DNA of 64,000 nucleotides from Microbacterium salitolerans (GTDB lineage: Bacteria > Actinomycetota > Actinomycetes > Actinomycetales > Microbacteriaceae). Of this stretch, positions 53,790 through 63,079 are shown in pieces. The notes below the pieces were generated by a model. The model was not told the DNA's origin, did no database searches, and saw only the letters and a program-made list of their open reading frames with translations. Within the stretch, counting starts at the first letter, position 1. Every line of letters begins with the position of its first letter. The position numbers were made by a program, and so were the translations under genes. The stretch lies in contig NZ_JAHKSH010000001.1 in the NCBI RefSeq assembly GCF_019720895.1, positions 672,247 to 736,246 on the forward strand, read 5' to 3'.

Positions 53790-56192
53790 CTATCGCTCCG
53801 AGAACGTCTGCTCGACGATCAAACCCGCTGCCGCGGCCTTGAATATCGCTTCCGCCTGGCTGTGGGCGTCGAGCTTCTTGTAGATCGTGCGGAGGTGTGC
53901 CTTCACAGTTGCCGGAGACAGGTAAAGCTCCTGAGCAACCTTCTGCCTATCGCCATGTCGGGCGAGCTGCGTGATGATCGTGAGCTGCTTTGGCGTGAGT
54001 GCCAGATCGGCGAACGACGTGGATTGGTCTTTGAACGGGCGCAGAGCGGCGAACGCCTCGGCGAGCGGGCCAGCGTTCGTCGTCGTTGCGAGAACTGATT
54101 CCTTCTCCTCAACAGAGAGGAGAGTGAATCCGATGCGCAGTCCGTGCTCCTGGAGAAGCACGTGCAGATGGCTCGCAGCGCTGCGTACGCTCTCCATGTC
54201 TTGTCTCGCGATCCCCAGCCGCGCGAGCATTGTGAACGCCAGGTGCTGTTCTACGGGCGTGCGGGCATAGACCGTGGCCCTCCCCAACTTCTCCGATGCG
54301 GCCGCGATTCGACGCCTGTCGAGGTCGAAGGCAGCACGGAGGGCGAGGTTGATCGGGTACTCGGAGTCACGCGCTGCCGTCTGCGGCACCATGATGGGCC
54401 GTTCACCTACGAGGGTGAGGACTCTTCGAAGAGTGGTCAGCCGCCGAAGGATGCCCGGGTGGATCATGGCGTCTACGTTCGACCGCACCGTCGTCTCGAA
54501 CCGCACTCGCGCCGCGCCGGTGTTCCCTTCGGCGAGGAGCAGCAGAACCTCACCGGTGAGGAAAATGTCCCAATGTTCGGTTGTCCCCGCAGTGGGGCGG
54601 AAATCCTCCACCGCGTTTCGAAGGGCTACGAAGTCGGCCCGGTGGGCAGCGCGAACGATCGCGGAGAGTAGGAAGTACGTCTTGATGTTGCCGCCACGCC
54701 AGACTCGCGGCCAATCCTCGTCCGAGACACGCACGGCGAGCGCTTCTGAGTCGTGCGTGCGTCCCGCGATGGCTTCCAGATAGGAGCGCGCTGCGATCGC
54801 AGAGTTCCGGCCGTAGGCGATCCCTCGTGTGTGACAGAACCGCTCGCTGGCCGTGAGGAGTTCCATCGCCTTGGCGTGCTGATCTCCGTACATCAAGGAC
54901 ACGCATGCCTGGTAGGTGAAGTGTGCGAAGGCGTGGTCGAGATCGGGGTCGCTGCCATCGGCTGCCATGCTTGTGATGGCACGGGCGTGGAATCGCATCG
55001 CAGCGGCAGCGCTGCGTCGCGCCTCGCCGGTCCTCCGCAGCGCGTATGCCTCGATTCCAACGAAGAGCAGTCGTTCGGTATCGCTGAGGCCGCGGGGGCG
55101 CACCCGCGCGGCGTCGATCGCGGCACGGAAGAACTCTTCCGAATTGAGGTGCGACCGAGGTGAGAGCTCGATCTGAATGCCCATCCACATGGAGAGAAGA
55201 GCGTTTTCCTTCACCCGTCCGATAGGGAGAGCGGCGATTCGGTCAAGCGTGAGCTCCGCGAGCCTCATCGAGAGTGGAAACGCTCTCAGTGCGATGTGCC
55301 CGACGAGGTCGATCTCCTCGCCGTCAATGGCATACTCCAGGGCGAGTTCGGGGTGCCCGTGTGCGAGGTACCACCGGGCCAGTTCTCGGGACGCGGCGCG
55401 CCAGTCCTCGCTCCACTGCCGTCGAAGGAAGCTCAGAGCTTCCCGGCGGATCGCGCCCCGGTACTCGAAGCTCGCATGCTGCAGTTCGTTCTTCACCCAG
55501 GAACCCAGACCGAGCCGTTCGAAGTCGTCGAGCAGCTCCGCGCTGCGCTCGTTCCCCGTGAGTATCACTGCGAGATGCCTGTCGACGCTCGGAGGGAGCG
55601 CAGTGATGCACAGGTGCTTGAGCAGGTTCGGGTCTCGGATCTCCTGGAGGGCGCCGACCGTCGCCCCAGACGTTGGCAGGTCGTGTGAGCGAATATCCAC
55701 GCGTCGGATGTGCGCCGTCTGGACGCTGTCGATCGCGCTCGTGTCGCTTTCGCTGACGACGATCTTCACCTGTGGGGCGCGGTCGATCAGCCGCACGATG
55801 TCGTCCACAGCTTGCTGATAGAGAGACTGGTCAACGAGCGCCTGCAGGTCATCGATGACGAGAACAGGCTGGTCATCGATTATCGAGATGGCCTCTCCGA
55901 GACCTGTGAGTACCGCGTCATCCGCCTGGCTGGCTTCGGCGGTCGTGCGGTAGAGGAACTCATCCGAGACGAGGCCGCGTGAGTGGAGCAGTGTGATTGC
56001 GCGCATCCAGAAGCTGGCAGCCGATGTCGGAGGCGGCGTTGTGTCGGGCCAAATGACGACGCTGCGGGGGAGGCACGATGCCCAGCTGCGAAGGAGGCTG
56101 GTTTTCCCCTGCCCGCTGGACGCACGAACGACCACGAGCTGCGCATCGGCGGACAACTCTTTCGCCAGCCGATCCCACCGATCGTCTGCCAA
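53790..56192 (-). CDS. Large ATP-binding LuxR-family (LAL/MalT-type) regulator
   Basis: An 800-residue regulator. An ATPase module comes first (Walker A ASSGQGKTSLL near residue 28; Walker B PVLVIDDL), then a long helical TPR-like middle, and a C-terminal LuxR helix-turn-helix (LTPKQLTIITQLARHGDRQKVAQELYLSPATVKAHLRTIYKKL). I chose TTG at 56192 because GGGAGGAG lies just upstream and it places the P-loop near the N-terminus as in the family; a GTG at 56348 has no ribosome-binding site. It lies between two LPXTG genes and is divergent from the second. Confidence 0.88.
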   Translation of the reverse strand: MADDRWDRLAKELSADAQLVVVRASSGQGKTSLLRSWASCLPRSVVIWPDTTPPPTSAASFWMRAITLLHSRGLVSDEFLYRTTAEASQADDAVLTGLGEAISIIDDQPVLVIDDLQALVDQSLYQQAVDDIVRLIDRAPQVKIVVSESDTSAIDSVQTAHIRRVDIRSHDLPTSGATVGALQEIRDPNLLKHLCITALPPSVDRHLAVILTGNERSAELLDDFERLGLGSWVKNELQHASFEYRGAIRREALSFLRRQWSEDWRAASRELARWYLAHGHPELALEYAIDGEEIDLVGHIALRAFPLSMRLAELTLDRIAALPIGRVKENALLSMWMGIQIELSPRSHLNSEEFFRAAIDAARVRPRGLSDTERLLFVGIEAYALRRTGEARRSAAAAMRFHARAITSMAADGSDPDLDHAFAHFTYQACVSLMYGDQHAKAMELLTASERFCHTRGIAYGRNSAIAARSYLEAIAGRTHDSEALAVRVSDEDWPRVWRGGNIKTYFLLSAIVRAAHRADFVALRNAVEDFRPTAGTTEHWDIFLTGEVLLLLAEGNTGAARVRFETTVRSNVDAMIHPGILRRLTTLRRVLTLVGERPIMVPQTAARDSEYPINLALRAAFDLDRRRIAAASEKLGRATVYARTPVEQHLAFTMLARLGIARQDMESVRSAASHLHVLLQEHGLRIGFTLLSVEEKESVLATTTNAGPLAEAFAALRPFKDQSTSFADLALTPKQLTIITQLARHGDRQKVAQELYLSPATVKAHLRTIYKKLDAHSQAEAIFKAAAAGLIVEQTFSER

Positions 56193-56219
56193 ACCCTCTC
56201 CTCCCGTCGCCGTCGATGA

Positions 56220-56242
56220 GTACCCAGGGACGCTGTGGGTAC
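56220..56242. promoter_or_regulatory. Palindrome GTACCC-N11-GGGTAC upstream of the LuxR regulator
   Basis: Perfect 6-bp arms (56220-56225, 56237-56242). The right arm continues as GGGTACCCGGGTA, so it contains two GGGTA units related to the GGGGGTA boxes. It lies 28-50 bases before the chosen TTG start, as expected for autoregulation. Confidence 0.5.
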
Positions 56243-56401
56243 CCGGGTAAGCGTCCGCGCTAACCCGATCGACCTTACTGAGAGACCGAGCGAACTCGCG
56301 GGTGTCGAGCCTCTGGGGCTGGGGCACAAGGAGGTTCGTGCCTCTCACGGGCGCGGAAACGGGCCGCTTATGAGGCGGAATACCCGGGCCCTTCGCGATG
56401 A

Positions 56402-56419
56402 GGGGGTAACTCGGGGGTA
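56402..56419 (+). promoter_or_regulatory. Paired GGGGGTA boxes upstream of the second surface-protein gene
   Basis: GGGGGTA-ACTC-GGGGGTA, the same 11-bp-period pair as at 49295-49312, about 190 bases before the ATG. Confidence 0.6.
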
Positions 56420-56610
56420 ATTTGTCGATGCACCCTCCCCAGCGGGCATGTCACCGCGAGAGCCTCAACCGCGGGCCGCTCACCTCGAGTGACCGAGTGC
56501 GACACCGGTGCGTCTGCAGGACGAGGCCGGCGGAGAATTCTGGAGGGGTATATGTCCTTTGCCGACATGAGGTGCGATTGCGCGCCGGGACGCACACTGG
56601 GCGGGATCAC

Positions 56611-59600
56611 ATGAATCGCCGGAGTCGCCCGATGATGGGAGCGCGACGTGAACCGCGTCGTTCGATTGCGGCCACGATCGCAGCGACGATGGTCGGTGGT
56701 CTGCTCGGGGCTGCGGGTGTACTCGGAGTGGCACAGCCTGCGTTGGCGGTGGCGGGGGATCCGTTCCTGCCAGATTCACCGACAGTCCTGGTCGCTCAGG
56801 AGTCGCCATCGCAGCTTTATCGTGCCGAGACCACCGGGGATGGGTCGTTCGATTTCACTCCTGAAGGAACGCTGGAGCCTGGTGTCGAATACAACGCCAT
56901 CGGATTCAATCCCGCAGACAACTACCTGTACGGGATCGTTCAAGGAGGTGACGAGTACCCGATCGGCACCCTCGTCCGAGTAGGTCAGGATGGCACCGAG
57001 CCCGTGCGCACAGCGCCCTACCAGCATCCGAATGGGTCGACTCGCTTCTTCGTCGGAGCTTTCAATCCCGCGGACGGGCTCTACTACGTGGCCGACTCCG
57101 GTGTGCCGGACAGCACCGCGCCGCAGACGACTGTGCTCGCGATCAATGTGGTGACGGGTGCCGTCGTCAACACGATCGATCTCGGTGTCGGCACGGGTGT
57201 GCAGGATTTCGCTTTCAAGGATGGCTACGCATGGGGCGCGGCCTCTGACGGGAGCCTCCATCGAATCGACGTGATCACTGGTGCGCTTGACATCTTCCCC
57301 GGTGTGCTCCCTGCCTCGGGCGGTGGATACGGCGCAGCATGGACCTTCGGCAACGGGAATCTCGGAGTGTCAGCGAACGATTCGGGAGTAGTTACACAGC
57401 TCGTCATCGAGGACGGCGCATCCGCGAATCCCTCGTTCTTCACCGGGCAGACCGTGCCCGGGCCGAGCTCCAATCGCAATGACGGCACGTCGATTCCCGG
57501 TCTTCCTGCGGACCTTTCGATCGAGAAGACCGGCGCTGCGACATTCACCAGCGGCGACTCGGTCACCTACGACATCACGGTGACGAACAACGGTCCTGGT
57601 GTCTCGAGTGGCTGGCAGATGACCGACACCATCCCCGATGGTCTCAGCAATCCGGTCTTCGAGGGGGACGTCCAGGAGGATCCTGATTCTTTTCCAGGGG
57701 AGCTGCGCCTCAACGGAGGGCGGCTGGAGGCCGGCACCTCGACGACCATCAGCATCACCTTCGATACCGAGACTGCGCCCGGTGAATGTGTCGAGAACAA
57801 TGTGAGCATCTTCGGGAACGAAGAAGATGACAACGCCGACAACAACCAGGACTCGGCGATCGCGTGTGACCCGGTCCTCGACATCGAGAAGACCTCGAAC
57901 GCGACGCCCGACTCTCGTCCGGGCGACATCATCGAGTACACGGTGACCGCCACCAACAACGGCGAGGGAGACTACACCGCGGAGAACCCGGCGTTCGTCT
58001 TCGACGACCTGTCGGCCGTCATCGAAGATGGCGCGTACCAGGGGGATGTCACGGCAGATCGTCCCGGCGTTCCCTCTGTCGACGGCGACCTGCTCTCCTG
58101 GAGCGGTCCGCTCGCATCCACCGAGTCCGTGGAGATCACGTACTCCGTGGAGCTAATGGCCGGCGGCGACGGCGACGTGACGAACGTCGCCTGGGAGCCG
58201 AACGATCCCGAGGAGACGGAATCGCCGGAGTGCGATCCCGCGGACGAGAACGGCCGCGACCCCGTGACGGGGGAGCCGTGTGCTGTCGTCCAGTACGAGC
58301 TTCCGCGTCTGACGATCGAGAAGGCGGCCGACACCACGGAGCTCCCGCTCGATGGTCAGCAGGTCGAGTACACCGTGCGGGTCACCAATGAGGGCCCGGG
58401 AAACTTCACCGCGGATGCGCCGGCGACGCTGACCGACGATCTGACGGACGTGCTGGACTCCGCGACGTTCAACGGCGATGAGGCCGCGACCGTCGGAGAG
58501 GTCGGCTACGCCGAGCCGGAGCTGACCTGGGAAGGCGTGCTCGCCGCAGGCGAGTTCGCGGAGATCACGTACTCGGTCGATTACTCTGCCGAGGGCGACA
58601 ACGAGCTCATCAACACGGCGTGCGTGCCCGAGACTCTCGTCCTTCCGGGAGCCGAGGCATGCGACACCGTGCGCATCCCCGGCGCGGATCTCGAGCAGTG
58701 GAAGACCGCCGAGACGACGGATTCGCCCGCGGTCGCGGGGTCGGTGCTCACGTACACGCTGCACTTCAGCAACGACGGGCAGTCGACGGCCGCGGTCGAT
58801 GCGGTCGACGACCTGACGCACGTCCTGGACGACGCGGAGGTGACCCTCGCGCCGGAATCTTCGGACGGGCTGACTGCCGAGCTCGACGGAAACCGCATCG
58901 CGGTGACGGGAGATGTTCCCGCAGGCGAGACGTACACCGTCGTGTACGAGGTGACGGTGAAGGCCGATGGCGAGCGCGGCGATGACCTCGCGGCGAACTT
59001 CCTCTTCGAGGGCCCGCCGCCCGAGACGCCGCCGGAGCCGGTATGCGAGCCGACCGACAGCGAACTGCCGGACTGCACACTCACGCCGATCGCGGCGGTC
59101 GAGTACAGCAAGCAGGTCGAGGCGTCGACGGATCCTGTCGAGGCCGGGACGGTCCTGACATACACGATCACGATCGACAGCATCGGCGAAGCAACCACCC
59201 CCGTGTCTCGCGAGGACGTCCTCACGTCGGTTCTCGACGATGCCGAGCTGCTCACGCAGCCGGCCTCCGACACGGATTCGGTGACGGTCACGGATGTGGT
59301 CGACGGACGGTTCGAGATCGCCGGCGAGCTCGCCGGCGGCGAATCGGCGACGGTGACCTACGAGGTCACCGTGCTTCCCGATGACGAGCGCGGGAACAAC
59401 AGCGCTGACAACTTCCTTGTGCCGCCGGGAGAGGACCCGCCTCCGCGGGGAAGCTGTGAGGAAGCCGACCCGGAGTGCACGTCGACTCCGATCCCACTGA
59501 TCACCGCTGCGAAGTCGGTCGACCCCGAGTCGGGTTCGATGGTCGTCGCGGGCCAGGAGGTCACGTACACGCTGACGTTCGCGAATGACGGCACGGCGAC

Positions 59601-62067
59601 AGGCTCGGTCGACTACGTCGACGACCTGACGGGCGTGCTGGACGACGCGGCGCTCACTGCGGGACCGACGGTCTCCGATGACGCCCTTGGCGTGGAGCGT
59701 TCGGGCGATGCTTTCGTCGTCGAGGGAGACCTGCAGGCCGGTCAGACGGTGACGGTGGTGTACACGGTGACAGTTCTGCCCGACTTCGAACGCGGGGACA
59801 ACCGGCTCGGCAACGTGCTCGCCGACAGCGACACTCCCGATCCGGAGTGCGGTGATGACGGTGTGTCCTGCACGGAGAACCCGATTCCGCAGCTGGACGC
59901 GTGGAAGTCCGTTGAAGCGGACAGCACGCCGGTCGCGGAGGGCACCACGCTCACCTACACGCTGTTCTTCGAGAACAGCGGGCAGGCGCCGGCGGCGGTC
60001 GACTTCACCGACGACCTCACGCACGTCGTCGACGACGCGGACGTGACCGTCGAGCCGACGTCGACGAACGGTCTCGAGGTCGAGCGCGACGGTGTCCACA
60101 TCTTCGTCTCGGGCGAGGTTCCTGCGGGGGACACCCGCACGGTGACTTACGAGGTGACGATGAAGGCGGATGAGGAGCGCGGTGATGACATCGCCGCGAA
60201 CTTCCTGCTGGAGGGGCCGCCTCCCGAGGAACCGCCCCTGCCCGTGTGTCAGCCGACGGACGCCGAGCACCCCGATTGCACGATGACGCCCGTCGGACAC
60301 CTGCTCACCTCCAAGGCCGTCGAGGCCTCGTCCGACCCCGTCACGGAGGGGACGGAGCTCACCTACACCCTGACCTTCGACAACCAGGGCGAGGGTGCGG
60401 CGATCGTCGACCACGAGGATGACCTCTCGGGTGTCCTCGACGATGCGGAGCTTTCTGCCGCACCTGAGGCGTCCGCCGATGCGCTGAGCGTCTCGGATGT
60501 CGAGAACGGAACCTTCGGAGTGACGGGAGAACTGGCCGCCGGGCAAACTGTGACTGTGACCTACACCGTCACGGTGCTGCCGGAGTCTGAGCGTGGTGAC
60601 AACGTCGCGGACAACTTCCTCGTGCCGGAAGGGGAGGAACCTCCCTCCGGTGGCTGTGAGGAGAGCGACCCGAACTGCACGACGACGCCCATGCCGGTCA
60701 CTAATGCACAGAAGGCGTCGGATCCGGACTCGGGCGAGACAGTTCAGCCGGGTCAGGACGTGACGTACACGCTGACGTTCTCCAACACCGGGCAGGCCCC
60801 GGGCGAGGTGGACTACACCGACGACCTGACGAACGTGCTCGACGATGCCGTGCTCACGTCGGCGCCCGAAACAAGTGATTCTGCGCTCGCGGCGACGTCC
60901 GGTGAAGACGGTGCGATTCGTGTGACGGGCTCGCTGGAGGCGGGACAGACCGTCACGGTCACCTACGTCGTGACGATCGGCGCCGATGGTGAGCGCGGTG
61001 ATGACCGACTTGCCAATGTGGTGCTGCCGTCAGGCGAAGAGCCCGACGCAGAGTGCGCGCCGGAGGACGACAACTGCACGGTCCACTACGTGCCGGAGAT
61101 CAGCGACGAGAAGTCCGTGGACCCAGTGTCCGGGACACCCGTCGTGACCGGTCAGGAGCTGACCTACACGCTGACGTTCCGAAACGACGGCGCGGCAATC
61201 GGGACGGTGGAGAAGGTCGACGACCTCAGCCACCTGCTCGACGATGCCGAGGTCATCTCGGAACCGCGCACATCTGACGACGCTCTGACGGCTGTTCGCG
61301 ACGGCGCACGGATCATGATCGATGGCGCACTCGAGCCCGGGCAGGTCGTCACGGTCTCGTACACGGTGCTCGTGAAGGAGTCGGGAGAACGCGGGGACGA
61401 TATTCTCGCGAACTTCCTCATCCGACCGGACGTCGAGGAAGTGCCCACGCCCGAGTGCGTACCCGGAGAGGGCGAGTTCGCGGACTGCACGACCAACCCC
61501 ATCGGAGACATCGTGCCGTCGAAGTCGGTCGACCCGGAATCGGGGACGACGGTGATTGCGGGCGATGAGCTGACGTACACGCTGTCGTTCGAGAACACGG
61601 GTCAGGCGCCCGCGGCTGTGGACTACACCGACCACATGGACGGCGTGCTCGACGACGCCGCCCTCTCAGGAGAGATTGCGGCCGACGACGGCCTGACCGT
61701 CGCCGGTCCTGAGAACGGGAAGCTCCACGTCACGGGCGAGGTGCCGGCTGGCGCAACGCTCAGCGTGACGTACACGATCGTCGTGAACGCATACGACGAC
61801 CAGGGCGATCACCAGCTGGCGAACTTCCTCACGCTCGCTTCTGAAGATCCTCAGGATGAGTGCGGGGATGCCGATCCGCTGTGCACCGAAAACCCGATCG
61901 ATCCCGCTCCCGTGGTGGATCCTCCGGCTCCGGGGCCGGATCTGCCGAACACGGGCGGGACGGTCGCGTTCGGCGCGATCGGCGCGGCGGTACTCGCGCT
62001 CCTGCTCGGCGGTGGACTGATGCTGATCAGCAGGCGTCGCAGCGCTGAGGCGCACGACATCATCTGA
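56611..62067 (+). CDS. Giant LPXTG-anchored surface protein with DUF11/DUF7507-type repeats
   Basis: An 1818-residue secreted protein. Signal peptide (ATIAATMVGGLLGAAGVLGVAQPALA), then a beta-propeller-like N-terminal domain of DUF6923 type (VLVAQESPSQLYRAETTGDGSF; YNAIGFNPADNYLYGI). From about residue 290 there are roughly ten Ig-like repeats: first DUF11-like (LSIEKTGAATFTSGDSVTYDITVTNNGPG), then about 130-residue DUF7507-like units of the form YTLTF-N-G-A--VDY-DDLT-VLDDA. Most repeats end in a Cys pair (C-x6-10-C-T-x-x-P), probably a disulfide. LPNTG lies at 1778-1782, followed by a helix and basic tail. ATG at 56611 follows GGGCGGGATC. Confidence 0.9.
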   Translation: MNRRSRPMMGARREPRRSIAATIAATMVGGLLGAAGVLGVAQPALAVAGDPFLPDSPTVLVAQESPSQLYRAETTGDGSFDFTPEGTLEPGVEYNAIGFNPADNYLYGIVQGGDEYPIGTLVRVGQDGTEPVRTAPYQHPNGSTRFFVGAFNPADGLYYVADSGVPDSTAPQTTVLAINVVTGAVVNTIDLGVGTGVQDFAFKDGYAWGAASDGSLHRIDVITGALDIFPGVLPASGGGYGAAWTFGNGNLGVSANDSGVVTQLVIEDGASANPSFFTGQTVPGPSSNRNDGTSIPGLPADLSIEKTGAATFTSGDSVTYDITVTNNGPGVSSGWQMTDTIPDGLSNPVFEGDVQEDPDSFPGELRLNGGRLEAGTSTTISITFDTETAPGECVENNVSIFGNEEDDNADNNQDSAIACDPVLDIEKTSNATPDSRPGDIIEYTVTATNNGEGDYTAENPAFVFDDLSAVIEDGAYQGDVTADRPGVPSVDGDLLSWSGPLASTESVEITYSVELMAGGDGDVTNVAWEPNDPEETESPECDPADENGRDPVTGEPCAVVQYELPRLTIEKAADTTELPLDGQQVEYTVRVTNEGPGNFTADAPATLTDDLTDVLDSATFNGDEAATVGEVGYAEPELTWEGVLAAGEFAEITYSVDYSAEGDNELINTACVPETLVLPGAEACDTVRIPGADLEQWKTAETTDSPAVAGSVLTYTLHFSNDGQSTAAVDAVDDLTHVLDDAEVTLAPESSDGLTAELDGNRIAVTGDVPAGETYTVVYEVTVKADGERGDDLAANFLFEGPPPETPPEPVCEPTDSELPDCTLTPIAAVEYSKQVEASTDPVEAGTVLTYTITIDSIGEATTPVSREDVLTSVLDDAELLTQPASDTDSVTVTDVVDGRFEIAGELAGGESATVTYEVTVLPDDERGNNSADNFLVPPGEDPPPRGSCEEADPECTSTPIPLITAAKSVDPESGSMVVAGQEVTYTLTFANDGTATGSVDYVDDLTGVLDDAALTAGPTVSDDALGVERSGDAFVVEGDLQAGQTVTVVYTVTVLPDFERGDNRLGNVLADSDTPDPECGDDGVSCTENPIPQLDAWKSVEADSTPVAEGTTLTYTLFFENSGQAPAAVDFTDDLTHVVDDADVTVEPTSTNGLEVERDGVHIFVSGEVPAGDTRTVTYEVTMKADEERGDDIAANFLLEGPPPEEPPLPVCQPTDAEHPDCTMTPVGHLLTSKAVEASSDPVTEGTELTYTLTFDNQGEGAAIVDHEDDLSGVLDDAELSAAPEASADALSVSDVENGTFGVTGELAAGQTVTVTYTVTVLPESERGDNVADNFLVPEGEEPPSGGCEESDPNCTTTPMPVTNAQKASDPDSGETVQPGQDVTYTLTFSNTGQAPGEVDYTDDLTNVLDDAVLTSAPETSDSALAATSGEDGAIRVTGSLEAGQTVTVTYVVTIGADGERGDDRLANVVLPSGEEPDAECAPEDDNCTVHYVPEISDEKSVDPVSGTPVVTGQELTYTLTFRNDGAAIGTVEKVDDLSHLLDDAEVISEPRTSDDALTAVRDGARIMIDGALEPGQVVTVSYTVLVKESGERGDDILANFLIRPDVEEVPTPECVPGEGEFADCTTNPIGDIVPSKSVDPESGTTVIAGDELTYTLSFENTGQAPAAVDYTDHMDGVLDDAALSGEIAADDGLTVAGPENGKLHVTGEVPAGATLSVTYTIVVNAYDDQGDHQLANFLTLASEDPQDECGDADPLCTENPIDPAPVVDPPAPGPDLPNTGGTVAFGAIGAAVLALLLGGGLMLISRRRSAEAHDII

Positions 62068-62083
62068 TCGACTGGGATCCGAC

Positions 62084-62119
62084 CCAGAGAGCGCCGCGCC
62101 ACCGCGCGGCGCTCTCTGG
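62084..62119 (+). terminator. Terminator after the giant surface gene
   Basis: Perfect 16-bp arms (62084-62099, 62104-62119) with a 4-base loop, 16 bases after the stop codon. Confidence 0.85.
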
Positions 62120-62204
62120 CGTTGCAGCGTGCGAATGTCTGCGCGATGGCTCGCTTCAGGTCAGCCGCGGGCTTTCTGACGTGAAGGCTGCTGTCGGGTC
62201 AGCG

Positions 62205-62715
62205 ATTCATGGCCCCTCGTCTGCACGGCAGCGAACAGTCAGCGTGCATCGGTACCCAAATGGGCTGACGCTCCATACACAGAAGCCTGGGACGTGCGTC
62301 CCACGACGGGACAGATGCGAATCCGCGCTTCCGGTACAGCCGGATGGCATCGTCTCGTCCGTCCCACACCGTGAGTCGCATAGGCTCGTTCTCCACGCGC
62401 AGGGCGGCGTCGAGCAGCGCCGATCCGACTCGGTGGCCGCGCGCTGGGCTCGACCTATACGCGTTTGACCTCGCGTGCCCACGACTTCTCCTGCACCACG
62501 ATGACGCCGACAGTCGTAGCATTCAGGTCCGCCACCTAGACCGTCGCATGCGCGTAGGCGTGCTGGGGGTTCTCGGCCTCGACGCGATAGCGCTCCGGCA
62601 ACTCGTCGATCGTCCCGGTTCCCAGGTGAAGGGCCTTCTCACGCTCGGTCTGAGCCAGGTATGCGCCGACGAGCTGGCCGACAGCTTCGTCGTCGCGCCC
62701 GAGCCGCTCTCAGAA
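62205..62715 (-). pseudogene. GNAT acetyltransferase, inactivated
   Basis: Read on the minus strand, DEAVGQLVGAYLAQTEREKALHLG ... ATV-stop-VADLNATTVGVIVVQE ... EVKRV-stop-VEPSAR, and after a 1-base shift RGHRVGSALLDAALRVENEPMRLTVWDGRDDAIRLYRKRGF. That is a complete GNAT acetyl-CoA site and C-terminus. Two in-frame TAG codons stand where a Trp (TGG) is common, and one frameshift separates the halves. The N-terminus runs into repeat copy B. No functional product is expected. Confidence 0.8.
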
Positions 62716-62723
62716 CCGCCTCC

Positions 62724-62815
62724 GACACGACAAAGCCCCCAGGTCTCCCTGGGGGCTTCGCTGTCGCGCGGTTTCCTGGACTCTCAGCACGAGAACCCTG
62801 CACAACCCAACGTGG
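62724..62815. repeat. 92-bp direct repeat, copy B, abutting tRNA-Tyr
   Basis: Matches copy A (47856-47947) at 86 of 92 positions. Its last three bases fall inside the 3' end of the tRNA-Tyr gene; similarity to copy A stops there. It carries the tRNA terminator. Confidence 0.85.
62733..62758. terminator. Terminator of tRNA-Tyr in repeat copy B
   Basis: An 11-bp stem (AAGCCCCCAGG / CCTGGGGGCTT, loop TCTC) downstream of the minus-strand tRNA gene. Confidence 0.8.
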
Positions 62816-62894
62816 CGAGTGAGGGATTCGAACCCCCGAAGCATTCCGCGGCTGATTTACAGTCAGCTCCCTTTGGCCGCTCGGGCAACTCGCC
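62813..62894 (-). tRNA. tRNA-Tyr (anticodon GTA)
   Basis: An 82-base class II tRNA on the minus strand. The acceptor stem pairs GGCGAGT with ACTCGCC, the anticodon arm is GCTGA-CTGTAAA-TCAGC with anticodon GTA (complement at 62858-62860), a long variable arm follows, and the T-arm contains GGTTCGAATCC. CCA is not encoded. Confidence 0.97.
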
Positions 62895-63079
62895 AAGTGC
62901 GCACCCGCCCAACTTACTCAGCCGACCGGAGACGCAATAGGAAAGCATACGCGCGAACGGACCCCGACGAAAATCGAGAGGCTCGGGCGTGCCTGTGGAT
63001 CCGCGGGGAGGGCTCTCCTCCCGCCGAGCGGGTGCGGAGTGGAAGGATGTGAACACATCATCACTCAGGGGGACACATC

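Larger units (their letters stand above)
56193..56610. other. Divergent control region between the LuxR regulator and the second surface gene
   Basis: 418 bases that hold a GTACCC/GGGTAC palindrome near the regulator, a TACCCGGG at 56381, and the paired GGGGGTA boxes. Near 56489-56530 a stretch (GACCGAGTGC ... GCAGGACGAG) weakly recalls the 100-bp repeats at 49035 and 52982. Confidence 0.6.

Noticed and set aside
56193-56348. GTG start at 56348 for the LuxR regulator
   Set aside because: No ribosome-binding site, it would make the GTACCC/GGGTAC palindrome coding, and it places the P-loop too far from the N-terminus; TTG at 56192 fits better.
58153-60546. A 797-codon minus-strand frame
   Set aside because: It is antisense to the giant surface gene and repeats with the same period as its domains, so it is a shadow.
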